Notes: generated from the sequence alone by a model not told the origin. A stretch of 64,000 nt of DNA from Alphaproteobacteria bacterium (GCA_018650465.1 JABIFY010000052.1:1-64000), one strand, 5' to 3'; shown: positions 10,100-20,694, numbered from the stretch's first letter. Translations and numbers: made by a program.

Positions 10100-10882
10100 T
10101 CAGGCGGGCTGGAGGGCAGCTGCGCTCTGATAGGCTTGGGCAGAGCGGGCAAATTCGCTTAAGCCATACAGGCTTGGGCTGTCTTGAACCTTGCCACCAG
10201 AAGCAACCCCGCTTTCTTCAGAATCCGGTTTCTGATGCATGGCCTGCCGCTCTTCTTCGCGGGCTTTTGCCATCTCGGCTCTGGCGGCCTGGGCGGTCGC
10301 ATTGGCCTGGGCAGCGACTGCACGATCTGCACCTGATGGGTCAGCTGGCGCGGAGGCAGCCCGTTTGATAACTTCCATCTTGCGGATTGTCGCCTCCGGA
10401 TCACCGGCAATGGGCGACACGTCGATTGATACCTCTCCACCAATGGCATATTGCCCGCCATCAGGCCCTCTTTGGAATTGATAACCTGGCGCACCGCCAT
10501 AAGGACCCGCTGCCCGGGCATGGGCTTCCTCGTGGCGCCGGACTTCAGCATCCTGCGCCTTCAATTCCTTGACGGTTTTTTCTTCTGCCTCAGTGAGTTC
10601 ACCTGGCTTTGAAGCCTCGCCTGGTTTAGCCGATGAAGTTTCTGCCGATGAATCATGTGACTTTACTTGAACTTGTGACTGGGCCTGAAGAAGATTGTCG
10701 GCATTCAACAGCGACCCGGGTTGGGTTTTCCCCCCATGACGTTGTGTATCCTGCACCGCCGGCACGCGCGACAATACCCCCGCCTCCTCACCCCGTGCAG
10801 TGACGGGAAGAGAGAGCGGATTGGTCGTGCGCATCCCGGCAAATGGCATTGCCGGAACAGAGTTGACAGATATCCCGATCAT
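10100..10882 (-). CDS. SprA-related / putative metalloprotease CJM1_0395-like protein
   Basis: VKELKAQDAEVRRHEEAHARAAGPYGGAPGYQFQRGPDGGQYAIGGEVSIDVSPIAGDPEATIRKMEVIKRAASAPADPS; HExxH-like RHEEAH. Confidence 0.85.
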   Translation of the reverse strand: MIGISVNSVPAMPFAGMRTTNPLSLPVTARGEEAGVLSRVPAVQDTQRHGGKTQPGSLLNADNLLQAQSQVQVKSHDSSAETSSAKPGEASKPGELTEAEEKTVKELKAQDAEVRRHEEAHARAAGPYGGAPGYQFQRGPDGGQYAIGGEVSIDVSPIAGDPEATIRKMEVIKRAASAPADPSGADRAVAAQANATAQAARAEMAKAREEERQAMHQKPDSEESGVASGGKVQDSPSLYGLSEFARSAQAYQSAAALQPA

Positions 10883-10994
10883 GGAAATATCATCCGCAAA
10901 AATAATGAATCAGTCGTTAACAGACAGGCAGCTACGTCTGAAAAGTGGGCAAACGTCAGCGGTAAAGTGCCAGGATGCTTTGTCAGGAGGCTTG

Positions 10995-11723
10995 TCAGGA
11001 AGCGTGGATCAGATCTTTGAGGCGCTGTCGGTCCAGAATATAGAGCGTCTTGTTCCGGCGTTTGGCGATCTCGACCTTGAGCAGCTGACCGATGGAGCGG
11101 GCAACGGTATCAGGGGTCGTGCCAGCCCAAACAGCGATTTCCATATGTTGCGGCATCTTCGAAACCATCCAGTGTCCAGGGGACTGTGGATCGGGTTCGG
11201 CCATATTCAGGATTTCCGAATAAACGCGCTGCACATTGGTCATCGAGCTCAAGCCCACAACCCGTGAATTCAATGTCCGGATGGTACGCACAAAATGCGT
11301 CATCATGCGCAGTGACATCTCGGGATGACGCGACAGGAATTCAACAAAGGCTTCGCCAGACACATAGGCGACAACGGTTTCTTCCAAAGCATAAACTGTC
11401 GCCGAACGTGCAGCTTTGTCGATTGCAGACAATTCACCAAAGACTTCACCTGCCGGAATATCAGAAAAAGCGACTTCCTGGCCAGATTTGGAATGATCAA
11501 GAACCCTTACAGATCCGGAAACTATGAAATAAACATCCGTGCGGGTATCGGTGCGGTCAAATATCCGCGCCCCTTCGCTGGCGACTTCCCAATGACACAG
11601 CCCTTCAAGCGCCTCGATAACATCTTCTTCAAGGGATTGAAGTAAAAAGTTGTCCTTGAGGCTACCGGGATCGGTCGGCACCATCGTCCCCGAATTTGTG
11701 GCTTCTTCTGTCTCCGACATCAC
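10995..11723 (-). CDS. Crp/Fnr family transcriptional regulator
   Basis: cNMP-binding fold (VYFIVSGSVRVLDHSKSGQEVAFSDIPAGEVFGELSAIDKAARSATVYALEE) plus HTH (AVWAGTTPDTVARSIGQLLK). Confidence 0.9.
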   Translation of the reverse strand: MMSETEEATNSGTMVPTDPGSLKDNFLLQSLEEDVIEALEGLCHWEVASEGARIFDRTDTRTDVYFIVSGSVRVLDHSKSGQEVAFSDIPAGEVFGELSAIDKAARSATVYALEETVVAYVSGEAFVEFLSRHPEMSLRMMTHFVRTIRTLNSRVVGLSSMTNVQRVYSEILNMAEPDPQSPGHWMVSKMPQHMEIAVWAGTTPDTVARSIGQLLKVEIAKRRNKTLYILDRQRLKDLIHAS

Positions 11724-11966
11724 ACGCTCCCCACGGTAATGAATTCCCCCAGGGCGATCCCGGTTCAGTCGGAATCGCTTCTACTTTGCTATTTGGCGAA
11801 CACCATGACGGCCATACAGCACAGCGTTTCCGTCACCCGCGGAAATGCCCTGATTTATCAACATCCTGACAGACGTTATTGCCTTAAGGCAATCTGCTAT
11901 CGCAAAAAATATAGACTTGTTCTACCAAAGCGGAAAGGAATTCGTGTTTATTATGAAAGAGATGCC

Positions 11967-12317
11967 TTAAAGCAACTTTCGTCTGGCAGGTTTTTTCTCA
12001 GCTGGTGCATGGCCTACACCATCGATACGCGCCTGAAGTTCCGAAACAGTATCTTCAAGGATTGAAATTTTCTTGAAAAGCTCAACCTTTTCGTCATCTT
12101 CAGTGAGTAGATCGACTTCTTTGTCCAACCGTTGGACGGCGCTGGAAATGTCCTTGACCGTTTTCACCAATACCTTGACCATATCTGAAATACCGCGAAC
12201 GTGCGAATCGAAGAACTTTTTATGTTGAAACTCTGCGCGCTTATTCGCCTCTCCGGCGAACCACAGGGCTCCGAAAGCAACAGCTAAAGCAAAAAAGGAT
12301 ATTAATGTCCCCAGCAT
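11967..12317 (-). CDS. Small single-TM coiled-coil protein
   Basis: TM N-terminus MLGTLISFFALAVAFGALWFAG then predicted coiled coil; paralogous to 12560..12892. Confidence 0.65.
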   Translation of the reverse strand: MLGTLISFFALAVAFGALWFAGEANKRAEFQHKKFFDSHVRGISDMVKVLVKTVKDISSAVQRLDKEVDLLTEDDEKVELFKKISILEDTVSELQARIDGVGHAPAEKKPARRKLL

Positions 12318-12559
12318 CCGGATCGCTTTACAGCACCCTCTTGGTTTGATTTTCAGGCGGAGAATTCTCCTCCATTATTTAGCCGCTCCATGCACCGTAG
12401 GTCAACAGAATCAGGGTTTCCGAACTGTAACAATTTTGACATGTTGTAACTCAAGGGAAACAAACTGTTCCGAACTGAAATAAATACCCTGAAAACAAGT
12501 AGTTGAGTGGATTGAAAGTTCTTGATCAATCTGGAATTCATCTGATACTTGCCGTGAAA

Positions 12560-12892
12560 TCAGCCCGGATTTTGCCCCGACAAGGCAGTGCTGATCTTGC
12601 CAATGGCATCACCCAGATTGTCAACCTTTCGTTCCATTGTCGACAACCGCTGATCAAGGGCTTCAACTGCCTTGTCATCCGCTTGGGCTTTTTTGATTTC
12701 CACAATTTGCCCGCCAAACTCACCAACTGTTCGAGACACATCGCTCAAGGCAAGTTTGAGGCTTTTGATATGAGCCTCATAAAATGAATGGTGTTGCGTT
12801 TCGGCTTTGCGGGAGGCGCCACCTGCCATCCACATCGCTACAAGCCCGATCAACAATGCAAGGAACGATACCATTGTCGCGACGATCATCAT
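12560..12892 (-). CDS. Small single-TM coiled-coil protein (paralog)
   Basis: MMIVATMVSFLALLIGLVAMWMAGGASRKAETQHHSFYEAHIKSL aligns with the neighbouring ORF. Confidence 0.65.
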   Translation of the reverse strand: MMIVATMVSFLALLIGLVAMWMAGGASRKAETQHHSFYEAHIKSLKLALSDVSRTVGEFGGQIVEIKKAQADDKAVEALDQRLSTMERKVDNLGDAIGKISTALSGQNPG

Positions 12893-12920
12893 TGTTCAAA
12901 TCCCTACTAAAAAAAAATGT

Positions 12921-13832
12921 TTACAAATTACCTTTAGCCAAATTTAGTTGCAATCCACGCACAGAATGAATTGTCAGCGCTGTTACGACGATCGCGCCAC
13001 CTGTCAGGACCTGGGCATTGGCACCTTCTCCCAAAACCAGCCATACCCAAAGCGGGCCGAGGGCCGTTTCCAGCAGCAGGATTAACCCGACTTCAGGCGC
13101 AGGAATATAGCGCGGGCCCAGGGTTACCAGTCCAAAGCTGATCGGCAGCACAACCGCCCCCATGAGAACAACCCAAATAACCTGATCCTGGTTCAACTCC
13201 AAAGGTGATGCGGAACCAAAGGCAATGGCAGCGACTGCAGCAAAAACACCACCAATTGTCGTTGCCGGTATCATGTTGATCGATTTTGCCCGCCGCACAA
13301 ATACAAATGCTGTGGCCATGACAACAGCAGCGCCCAGCGCCATTAAACCACCAAACAGATTACTGTCCCCGGGCTCGTCACTGACAACAATAATAATGCC
13401 AACGAAGGTCGCGATAATGGCAAGGACAGTCCGCATGGGAACACTTTCGGACAGCACATACCGGGCAAGGATTGCTGCAAACATCGGGGCGGAAGCGACG
13501 ATGATCAAGGTGTTGGCAACACCGGTATAATTGATGGCGGAAACGAAGAAAACAGATCCAAGGCCATAACAAGTCCCGACAATCAAACCGTTTCGCCCAA
13601 TGCGAACAAAGGCTTGCACAGTGCCGCGCCCCTGATGCCAGACAATCACGCCGAACAAAACGGAAGCCATGAGGGCACCGCGCCAGAAAACCAGTGTCCA
13701 TTGATCAGCCGCGGCAAGGCGGATCAACAATGTGTCAGGCGTTAAAACCAAAACACCGACAATTGTTAGCACCAGGCCTTTGATATGATCCTTTTCCACA
13801 GTTACCCCGCGCTGTCTCGTTATACGACACAA
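12921..13832 (-). CDS. EamA/DMT family transporter
   Basis: Ten hydrophobic segments; TLVFWRGALMASVLFG..., ALGPLWVWLVLGEGANAQVLTGGAIVV. Confidence 0.88.
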   Translation of the reverse strand: MCRITRQRGVTVEKDHIKGLVLTIVGVLVLTPDTLLIRLAAADQWTLVFWRGALMASVLFGVIVWHQGRGTVQAFVRIGRNGLIVGTCYGLGSVFFVSAINYTGVANTLIIVASAPMFAAILARYVLSESVPMRTVLAIIATFVGIIIVVSDEPGDSNLFGGLMALGAAVVMATAFVFVRRAKSINMIPATTIGGVFAAVAAIAFGSASPLELNQDQVIWVVLMGAVVLPISFGLVTLGPRYIPAPEVGLILLLETALGPLWVWLVLGEGANAQVLTGGAIVVTALTIHSVRGLQLNLAKGNL

Positions 13833-14061
13833 TTTAATATTTATGCTTCAATTTGAAACATACTGATTCAGTTATTTGAAAACATCCTTTGATAAATAAA
13901 GGAAATTTGCCATTTGGCAGGCTCGGCATACCTGGCAGAACTTTTGCAACCCTCTTGCAGTATAGACCACAAATATCCATTCGCCGAAAGACATGGCGGT
14001 CTGGTTCTTGTCGATTATTCGATGAAAGTTCCAGGAAGTTATCACTCAGGAAGTTATCACA

Positions 14062-14649
14062 ATGCGTAATATGTTTATCTTGGTATTCTGGATTGTTCTG
14101 GCCCTGCCGGTCAGTGCCCATGCTGACTTTTCCGCTGGCCTGCGAGCCTATCGGGATGGTGCTTACGCATCGGCCTTTCAAAGCTGGAAAGTCCTGGCGG
14201 AAAAAGGGGACGCCAAGGCCCAGAACAACCTGGGCATCCTCTATCGCAAAGGTCTGGGAGTAGAAAAAAATGCTGCTGAGGCGTTCAAGTGGTACAAACG
14301 GGCTGCCAACCAAAACTTTGCCAAGGCGCAATTCAATCTCGGCCTGATGTACAAACAAGGCAACGGCATCAAGCAAGACCTGAAAAAGGCCCTGAAGTGG
14401 TATCGGAAATCTGCCATTAACGGATACCCACGGGCCCAATATGCCCTTGCCTTGCGCTACGAAAATGGCAGAGGCGTCAAGCGCCACCGGGTTAATGCCT
14501 TGAAGTGGCTAAACCTGGCCCTGAACAAGGCTTCCGGAAAATTTCGCGTGAGCGTTGCTGCGGCCCATAGACGTGTAAGTGAAAGATTGACGGATGCTGA
14601 AGTAGAGGAAGCGCGTCATCTGGCCGAGGACATTAAACAGGAAGGCTGA
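14062..14649 (+). CDS. Sel1-like repeat protein, secreted
   Basis: Signal peptide; AKAQNNLGILYRKGLGVEKNAAEAFKWYKRAANQNFAKAQFNLGLMYKQGNGI repeats. Confidence 0.9.
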   Translation: MRNMFILVFWIVLALPVSAHADFSAGLRAYRDGAYASAFQSWKVLAEKGDAKAQNNLGILYRKGLGVEKNAAEAFKWYKRAANQNFAKAQFNLGLMYKQGNGIKQDLKKALKWYRKSAINGYPRAQYALALRYENGRGVKRHRVNALKWLNLALNKASGKFRVSVAAAHRRVSERLTDAEVEEARHLAEDIKQEG

Positions 14650-14715
14650 TTTGTCGTCATCGCGTTCCGGTCAATCCAGCTCGAAGCTTTTCAAAACGGC
14701 GCCGTGAGGCCTCAG

Positions 14716-15201
14716 TCAGTCCTCCTCAGCAACGTCGGTACCTGCCCGTACATAGTCGATGTTGACACCGGCCTCCGTCAGCATTTCCTCACAAAGGCGA
14801 AAATCCTCGCCCCACCGATCCTCAAAACCCGGATCATCCTGGAACGCTGCGTTAACAACGACCCGTTCAATCCCGACCTGAACAATGGCCCGGGTGCAAT
14901 CTGTGCAGGGAATGTGCGTGACATAGATCGTACAGCCCATAAGGGGTACGCCCGTGCGAGCCGCATTGTAAATTGCATTGCGCTCGGCGTGTTCGGTCCA
15001 TTTGTATTTGGCCGGCCGATTATGGCGTTCTTCGGCCTCATCATCGATTTGCCGCGGAAAACCGTTATATCCGTATGGGCCAGGTGCGCGGTCTTTCATG
15101 ACGATAACGGCACCAACTTGTGTAGATCGGTCCTTGGACCAGGTTGCAACTTCGTCGGCCAACTTCAGAAAACGCTGGTCCCATTTGATTGAATTCGTCA
15201 T
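14716..15201 (-). CDS. dCMP deaminase family protein
   Basis: WTEHAERNAIYNAARTGVPLMGCTIYVTHIPCTDCTRAIVQVGI zinc-binding deaminase motif. Confidence 0.92.
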   Translation of the reverse strand: MTNSIKWDQRFLKLADEVATWSKDRSTQVGAVIVMKDRAPGPYGYNGFPRQIDDEAEERHNRPAKYKWTEHAERNAIYNAARTGVPLMGCTIYVTHIPCTDCTRAIVQVGIERVVVNAAFQDDPGFEDRWGEDFRLCEEMLTEAGVNIDYVRAGTDVAEED

Positions 15202-15338
15202 GCCCTGCCCTAAAAAATGCCGATCTGGATTGATCAGTCCTTATTGTCTTTGATTTTCGCGAAATCCGGGCAAGAGTCCATATGCCAGTACAAGATCCCC
15301 AGCGTCAGATACATCAAGGCTGATTTCTCCAGACACAC

Positions 15339-16505
15339 CTAAAACAACGAATGTTGCTCGGCAATCACCAACCTGTCGGCTGGAAACCTGATTGTCATCT
15401 TCGTCCCCTGACCAACAGTGCTTTGAACGTCAATCGAGCCCCCGTGCAGCTCAATTTGAGACAAGACAAGAGGCAACCCTAGCCCGGTCCCCTTTTCTTC
15501 CCTACTCAGATCACCCTCGATCTGTCCAAATTTCTCAAAGGCCTTTTCGATTTCATGGTCCGTCATACCAATGCCAGAATCAGTAACCGAAATTCCAGCC
15601 CAGCCCTCTGGTTCCAACTCAATATCAACGTCTACCCGGCCCCCGCGTGGCGTAAACTTGATCGCATTGCTCAACAGATTAGACATCATTTGTTTGCATA
15701 TCCGTTTGTCCGCTCTCAGGGCAATTGACGGGCTGGTGATTACCCTGAGCGAAATGTTTTTTTCAAATGCTCGCTGTTTAACCAGACGGATGGACTGGTC
15801 AATCATTTCGTCAACCACAAATTCTTCTTCGTAAAGCTCTGATTTTCCGGCTTCAATTTTGGACAGATCAAGAACATCGTTAATCAGTGACAGCAAATGG
15901 TCACCCGACATCTCAATATCCTTGATATATTCGGCTTGCTTGTCCGACAGCGAACCACCCAGCCCCCCTAAAAGGGCCTGAGAAAAACCAATGACCGCAT
16001 TTAGCGGTGTGCGCAATTCATGGCTCATATTCGCCAGAAACTCGGATTTGGAACGATTGGCGTATTCCAGATCCTGCGTCCGGCGCAACACTTTGTCCTC
16101 CAGTTTTTTCTGATAATCCAGCAAGGCTTGCTGGGCCTCCACCCGACGGGATATATCCTTGAGCAATCCACGGATACAGACAAATTCACCCGCCCGGCTA
16201 AATATTGGCAGGCCGCTTAACAGGAAATGCCCTGTTTTCTGCCCCGGCAAAGTCATTGTTGCTGGAACGTCCCGAAAAGGTTTTAGCGCAGAAAGCTCAA
16301 CACCAGGTTCGACTTGCCAAAAATCTGCCAGATTTTCGCCCAACAAATCCTGAGGCAACAAGCCAGTTGCCTTCAAAACCGAGTTGGAGATACTTGATAT
16401 CCGAAAATCGCGGTCTGTCTCCCAGACAATGTCCGAAGTAAGACGGATCAGATCATTAAGGCGGCGATTGGCTTCTTCAACTGATAAATGTCCCTCGCTT
16501 ACCAA
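15339..16505 (-). CDS. PAS-domain sensor histidine kinase
   Basis: H-box SEFLANMSHELRTPLNAVIGFSQ; N-box NLLSNAIKFTPRGG; G-box GTGLGLPLVLSQIELHGG. Confidence 0.93.
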   Translation of the reverse strand: MVSEGHLSVEEANRRLNDLIRLTSDIVWETDRDFRISSISNSVLKATGLLPQDLLGENLADFWQVEPGVELSALKPFRDVPATMTLPGQKTGHFLLSGLPIFSRAGEFVCIRGLLKDISRRVEAQQALLDYQKKLEDKVLRRTQDLEYANRSKSEFLANMSHELRTPLNAVIGFSQALLGGLGGSLSDKQAEYIKDIEMSGDHLLSLINDVLDLSKIEAGKSELYEEEFVVDEMIDQSIRLVKQRAFEKNISLRVITSPSIALRADKRICKQMMSNLLSNAIKFTPRGGRVDVDIELEPEGWAGISVTDSGIGMTDHEIEKAFEKFGQIEGDLSREEKGTGLGLPLVLSQIELHGGSIDVQSTVGQGTKMTIRFPADRLVIAEQHSLF

Positions 16506-16648
16506 ATTACCCCCTTACCCTTTAAGCGCCCCCGCCAGAGTGTTTCAGTTTCCCGTAAAATCCTGTTCGAAAATCCTGATCACAAATTATGAGGTGTATT
16601 CATTAACAATATTTCAATCCGCACCGGCAAAAACAGGGTTTTTTTGAC

Positions 16649-16681
16649 AAAAAAAATCAGCGACTGTTAAGTCACTGATTT
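16649..16681 (-). terminator. Terminator of tRNA-Lys
   Basis: Minus strand: aatcagtgacttaacagtcgctgattttttttg, imperfect hairpin then T-tract. Confidence 0.7.
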
Positions 16682-16701
16682 AAAACTAATGTTTTTAGTA
16701 A

Positions 16702-16777
16702 TGGTAGGCGCGACAGGATTCGAACCTGTGGCCGTTCGATTAAAAGTCGAATGCTCTACCAACTGAGCTACGCGCCC
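16702..16777 (-). tRNA. tRNA-Lys (anticodon TTT)
   Basis: Minus strand gggcgcgtagctcagttggtagagcattcgacttttaatcgaacggccacaggttcgaatcctgtcgcgcctacca; cloverleaf, CTTTTAA anticodon loop, encoded CCA. Confidence 0.97.
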
Positions 16778-16983
16778 TCAAGGCTCGGGGAACATAAGGG
16801 CACTAATTGCTTCGGTCAATAGCATTTACAGACGAAATGAGAGGATTTTTGTATGAAAATCAGAAGTTTGCCACCAGAGTAAATTTGCTCCTTGTCGATT
16901 TGCATTCACCATAAAATCGATTGCCATCCCCGCCGACATTTCTGCGCTGTGTTTTCGGAAAAAACCGGAAACACCCTGCACAT

Positions 16984-18513
16984 TCAAGGCTTGAGATAGT
17001 TGTCCTGAATTTCCCTTTTCAGGGTCTTTCCGGCAACGTTTCTGGGGAATTCTTTCAGGGCAAAACAATTCGCAATACGCTGAAATTTTGCGCTGACCCG
17101 TTCGTTGGTCCAGCTGATCAGGGTTGCTGGTTCCAGACGGACGCCATCAACCAACGTGACGGCGGCTATGGGCACTTCGCCCCATTTGTCATCCGGGACA
17201 CCAAACACGGCGACCTCGGTGACATCCGGGTGGCCGACCATGACTTCCTCGATATCCTTGGGATAGACGTTCACGCCGCCGGAAATGATCATATCCTTGA
17301 TACGGTCAACCAGATACAGGAAGCCGTCCTCATCCACATAACCCACGTCACCAGAATGAAGCCAGCCATCAACAATTGTTTGTGCCGTCAGTTCAGGACG
17401 TTTGTAATAACCGGGCGTCAGTAGCGGTCCCCGGCCACAAATCTCACCCACCTCGCCGGTTGGCACTTCATTGTCGTTGGCGTCAACAATTTTCATATCG
17501 CAAAAAGTCAGAGGCACGCCGACCGAGCCTGCTTTGCGGGTCGAATCTGTCCGGTCGAGAACTGTAATGAAGCCCTCGGTCAAACCATAAAGTTCGTAGA
17601 ACCGTCCTGGCAGTAATTCATTCAGCCGGTTTTTATAGTCCAGCAACAAGGGCGCACCCAGGCTTTGGATCATTTCCAGGGAAGCCAGCTTATCGGCGTC
17701 AAAATCCGGATGATTAAGCATGGCCATGACCTGTGAAGGCACCATGATGACATGGGTTACCTTGTTCGAGGCAATTTCATCAATAAAACGCTCAGGGTCA
17801 AAAGCTTCGTGCAAAATATAGCGACAGCCCAGATACATCCACGGCATAAAATCGATCATGGCCCCGTTAAAGACCATGGAGCCGGCATGCAGGATCACAG
17901 ATTCGGGCGTCATGCGAAAAGCACTGGCAAACAAGGTGCAATATTGTGAGCGCACAAAATGGCTGTGCATGATCCCCTTGGGCAGGCCTGTCGTGCCACT
18001 GGAATACATAATATTGTAGATATCGTCGGCTTTGAGATCAGCGTCAGGCGGTTCAACATTCGGGGCCGCCTTGACGAAGTCTTCATAGGTGGTGAAGCCG
18101 TCCGGGGGATCGATGCTGCCGGCCAGTACAAAGCGGTCGGACTGGATACCAGGCAGGTCATGCCGGATCCTGTTCAGGCTGTCGACAAAACCGGCGTCCG
18201 CGATCACCATCGCAGAATCACAATCCAGAAAAAGTGTTTTTAATCCTTCGTCCTGCAACATGGGACTGGAAGGTACAATGATGATGCCGGTTTTTGCCGC
18301 AGCCCAGAACATTGTTACCAGTTCCAGACGATTGCTCATCACGGTCGAAACCTTGTCACCTTTTTTCAGGCCCGCCGCCAGCAGCGCGTTCGCCAGCTTG
18401 TTGGCCATTAAATTGAATTCTGAAAAGGTCAGGTTGTTGTCACCCACAATAAGGGCAAGTTGGTCAGGTCGAAAGCGGGCCTGGTGTCGGGGCAATATGC
18501 CAATATTGATCAT
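16984..18513 (-). CDS. AMP-binding acyl-CoA ligase
   Basis: YSSGTTGLPKGIMHSH, GELYGLTEG-like, DGWLHSGDVGYVDEDGFLYLVDRIKDMIISGGVNVYP. Confidence 0.94.
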   Translation of the reverse strand: MINIGILPRHQARFRPDQLALIVGDNNLTFSEFNLMANKLANALLAAGLKKGDKVSTVMSNRLELVTMFWAAAKTGIIIVPSSPMLQDEGLKTLFLDCDSAMVIADAGFVDSLNRIRHDLPGIQSDRFVLAGSIDPPDGFTTYEDFVKAAPNVEPPDADLKADDIYNIMYSSGTTGLPKGIMHSHFVRSQYCTLFASAFRMTPESVILHAGSMVFNGAMIDFMPWMYLGCRYILHEAFDPERFIDEIASNKVTHVIMVPSQVMAMLNHPDFDADKLASLEMIQSLGAPLLLDYKNRLNELLPGRFYELYGLTEGFITVLDRTDSTRKAGSVGVPLTFCDMKIVDANDNEVPTGEVGEICGRGPLLTPGYYKRPELTAQTIVDGWLHSGDVGYVDEDGFLYLVDRIKDMIISGGVNVYPKDIEEVMVGHPDVTEVAVFGVPDDKWGEVPIAAVTLVDGVRLEPATLISWTNERVSAKFQRIANCFALKEFPRNVAGKTLKREIQDNYLKP

Positions 18514-18565
18514 CTCTCACTCACCATCTTTAACGAATAATGTTGCACAACTATGTCAAAGATGA

Positions 18566-19840
18566 TCAGCGATTGCCACCTGCCAGGCGTGTTGCATCTG
18601 GATGCTGACGCAGACGTGCCATGGCGATGACACCCAGGAAAGGCCCGATCGCCAAGGGCGCAAAGGCGTAAGCCCAGCCGAGGACGTCAACCAGAGGCGG
18701 GATCATGTGAATGGTCAGCAAGGTCAGAAGAAACCCGATGCAGGTTTGTGTCGTTAGCATGGTGCCAAGATATTCCGGTTGGGAAAGCTCGATAATGCAG
18801 GAAGAAAACTGGGCAGAATCTGCGATTACGGAAACACCCCAGATCATGGCAACGATCACCAGCAGCGTGATATTGCCACCAAACAGAAAGCCAATGGCAA
18901 TGGCGCAGATGCCACTGATGGCCATGGCCGCCATGGTCAATGTTGTGCGCCCCAGACGATCTGCCAATAGGCCGCCAAACAGAGCCCCAAGGGTACCTAC
19001 ACCGACGACCAGGAAGGTGACCAGTCCGGCGAGGTGCGAGGCCGCGTCGCCCTGCCCCGCTCCCAGGCTTTGTGTAAAACTGGCATGCAGGAAGACACCA
19101 ATCCAGGCCCACATGGCATAGAGTTCCCACATGTGGCCAAAGTATCCCAGGTTGGCCAGGCGCAAGGGCTTGTCCGTCCAGGCGTGCAAGAGATATGCGG
19201 GTCGAAAAGGCGGTGACTTTTTTTCCAGCGGGCCGGGCTGGAAAAAATTGATCAACAAGCCAGCGACGATAGCCAGCACCGAAGCCAGGCCTATGGCAAA
19301 GCGCCAATCCACGCCGCCGGTTATCTTGAATAAATGTGGTGAGGCCGACCCCAGCGTCAAGGCACCGACCAGCAAACCAACCAACAATCCGGTATCCCCC
19401 CTGGCCCAGCTGGCGACCATTTTCATGCCCACAGGATACAGGCCCGCCATGCAGGCCCCGGTCAAAAAGCGCAGGAAGATAATTAGCATGGACGTCGGCG
19501 GCAAAACCAGAATCAGGCCGTTGGCGATGGCGGCAATGAAGGCGGCAATCATAAAAAACCGTTTGGAGGGGATGCGATCAGCAAGACCCAGGATTGCGCT
19601 GGTCATGGTGCCCACGACAAAGCCCATGGCGACGGCACTGGAAAATAATGACGCCTGCCAGTCCGGTAGATCGTACGCCGACTTTAATTCCGGTATTACC
19701 GCTGTGGCAGAAAACCAAAGAGACAAAGCCAGCACTTCACATAAAGCCAGCAGAAAGATATTCGGCCACTTGCCAGCCAGGCCCGCCCCGGATGGATCAA
19801 CTACCGCAGAATTGTTCATTTCCCCCCCCCCCAAAAGCAC
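18566..19840 (-). CDS. MFS transporter
   Basis: 12-TM profile; LLLALCEVLALSLWFSATAVIPELKSAYDLPDWQASLFSSAVAMGFVVG. Confidence 0.9.
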   Translation of the reverse strand: MLLGGGEMNNSAVVDPSGAGLAGKWPNIFLLALCEVLALSLWFSATAVIPELKSAYDLPDWQASLFSSAVAMGFVVGTMTSAILGLADRIPSKRFFMIAAFIAAIANGLILVLPPTSMLIIFLRFLTGACMAGLYPVGMKMVASWARGDTGLLVGLLVGALTLGSASPHLFKITGGVDWRFAIGLASVLAIVAGLLINFFQPGPLEKKSPPFRPAYLLHAWTDKPLRLANLGYFGHMWELYAMWAWIGVFLHASFTQSLGAGQGDAASHLAGLVTFLVVGVGTLGALFGGLLADRLGRTTLTMAAMAISGICAIAIGFLFGGNITLLVIVAMIWGVSVIADSAQFSSCIIELSQPEYLGTMLTTQTCIGFLLTLLTIHMIPPLVDVLGWAYAFAPLAIGPFLGVIAMARLRQHPDATRLAGGNR

Positions 19841-19848
19841 CGGAATTT

Positions 19849-20694
19849 TTATGGCCGATCCGTCAGCGTACCGCGTCGATAATCATCTGCTGCCTTGAAT
19901 AATTCGGCCCGTGTATTCATCACAAAGGGTCCCATTCTGGCGATGGGCTCCCCAATCGGCTCGCCCGCCAGAAGCAGGAACCGCACACCCTCGTCAGTGC
20001 CCGTGACCGTCAATTTTCCATCACCTGCCAGTATGGCCATGGCCTGCTGAGGCACAACACACGTTGAATCATTTACGCCGAAAACTGTCGCAGACCCCTG
20101 ATATACATAGATAAATCCGTTCCACCCTGCTGGCATTTCAAAGTCAAAACCGGTGCCCGGATTTCGCCGGACATCCAGATAGCAAACTTTTGTCATGGTT
20201 TGCGCGGCACCTGTGATACCGCCATATTCGCCCGCAACAAGGCGAACCAATCCATCGTCTGTTTTGACTTCCGGAATGTCTTTTGCCGGGATGTCCTGAT
20301 AGGCCGGGGCCGACATCTTTTTGTCGGCAGGCAGATTTACCCACAATTGGTACCCCCACATCATGCCGCCGGTCTGTTCCGGCATCTCGGAATGAATAAT
20401 ACCGCTACCTGCTGTCATCCATTGCACAGACCCATCTTCCAGCAAGCCGGACTGGCCAGTAGAATCCTCGTGACGCATACGCCCGTGCAACATATAGGTC
20501 ACGGTCTCGAAGCCACGATGGGGATGCGGTGGAAAACCGGCGATATATGCGTCCGGGTGTTCGTTGCGGAATTCGTCCAGCAATAAAAACGGATCGATAT
20601 GATCGATTTTTTTGCTGCCGATAACACGATTGATCTCGACGCCTGCGCCATCACTGGTCGCCGTCCCGACAATAATATCACTGACGGATATCAT
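19849..20694 (-). CDS. Pirin family protein
   Basis: DPFLLLDEFRNEHPDAYIAGFPPHPHRGFETVTYMLHGRMRHEDSTGQSGLLEDGSVQWMTAGSGIIHSEMPE. Confidence 0.95.
   Translation of the reverse strand: MISVSDIIVGTATSDGAGVEINRVIGSKKIDHIDPFLLLDEFRNEHPDAYIAGFPPHPHRGFETVTYMLHGRMRHEDSTGQSGLLEDGSVQWMTAGSGIIHSEMPEQTGGMMWGYQLWVNLPADKKMSAPAYQDIPAKDIPEVKTDDGLVRLVAGEYGGITGAAQTMTKVCYLDVRRNPGTGFDFEMPAGWNGFIYVYQGSATVFGVNDSTCVVPQQAMAILAGDGKLTVTGTDEGVRFLLLAGEPIGEPIARMGPFVMNTRAELFKAADDYRRGTLTDRP

Noticed and set aside
19131-19898. 255-aa plus-strand ORF opposite the MFS transporter
   Set aside because: Antisense frame of hydrophobic TM codons; no coding features
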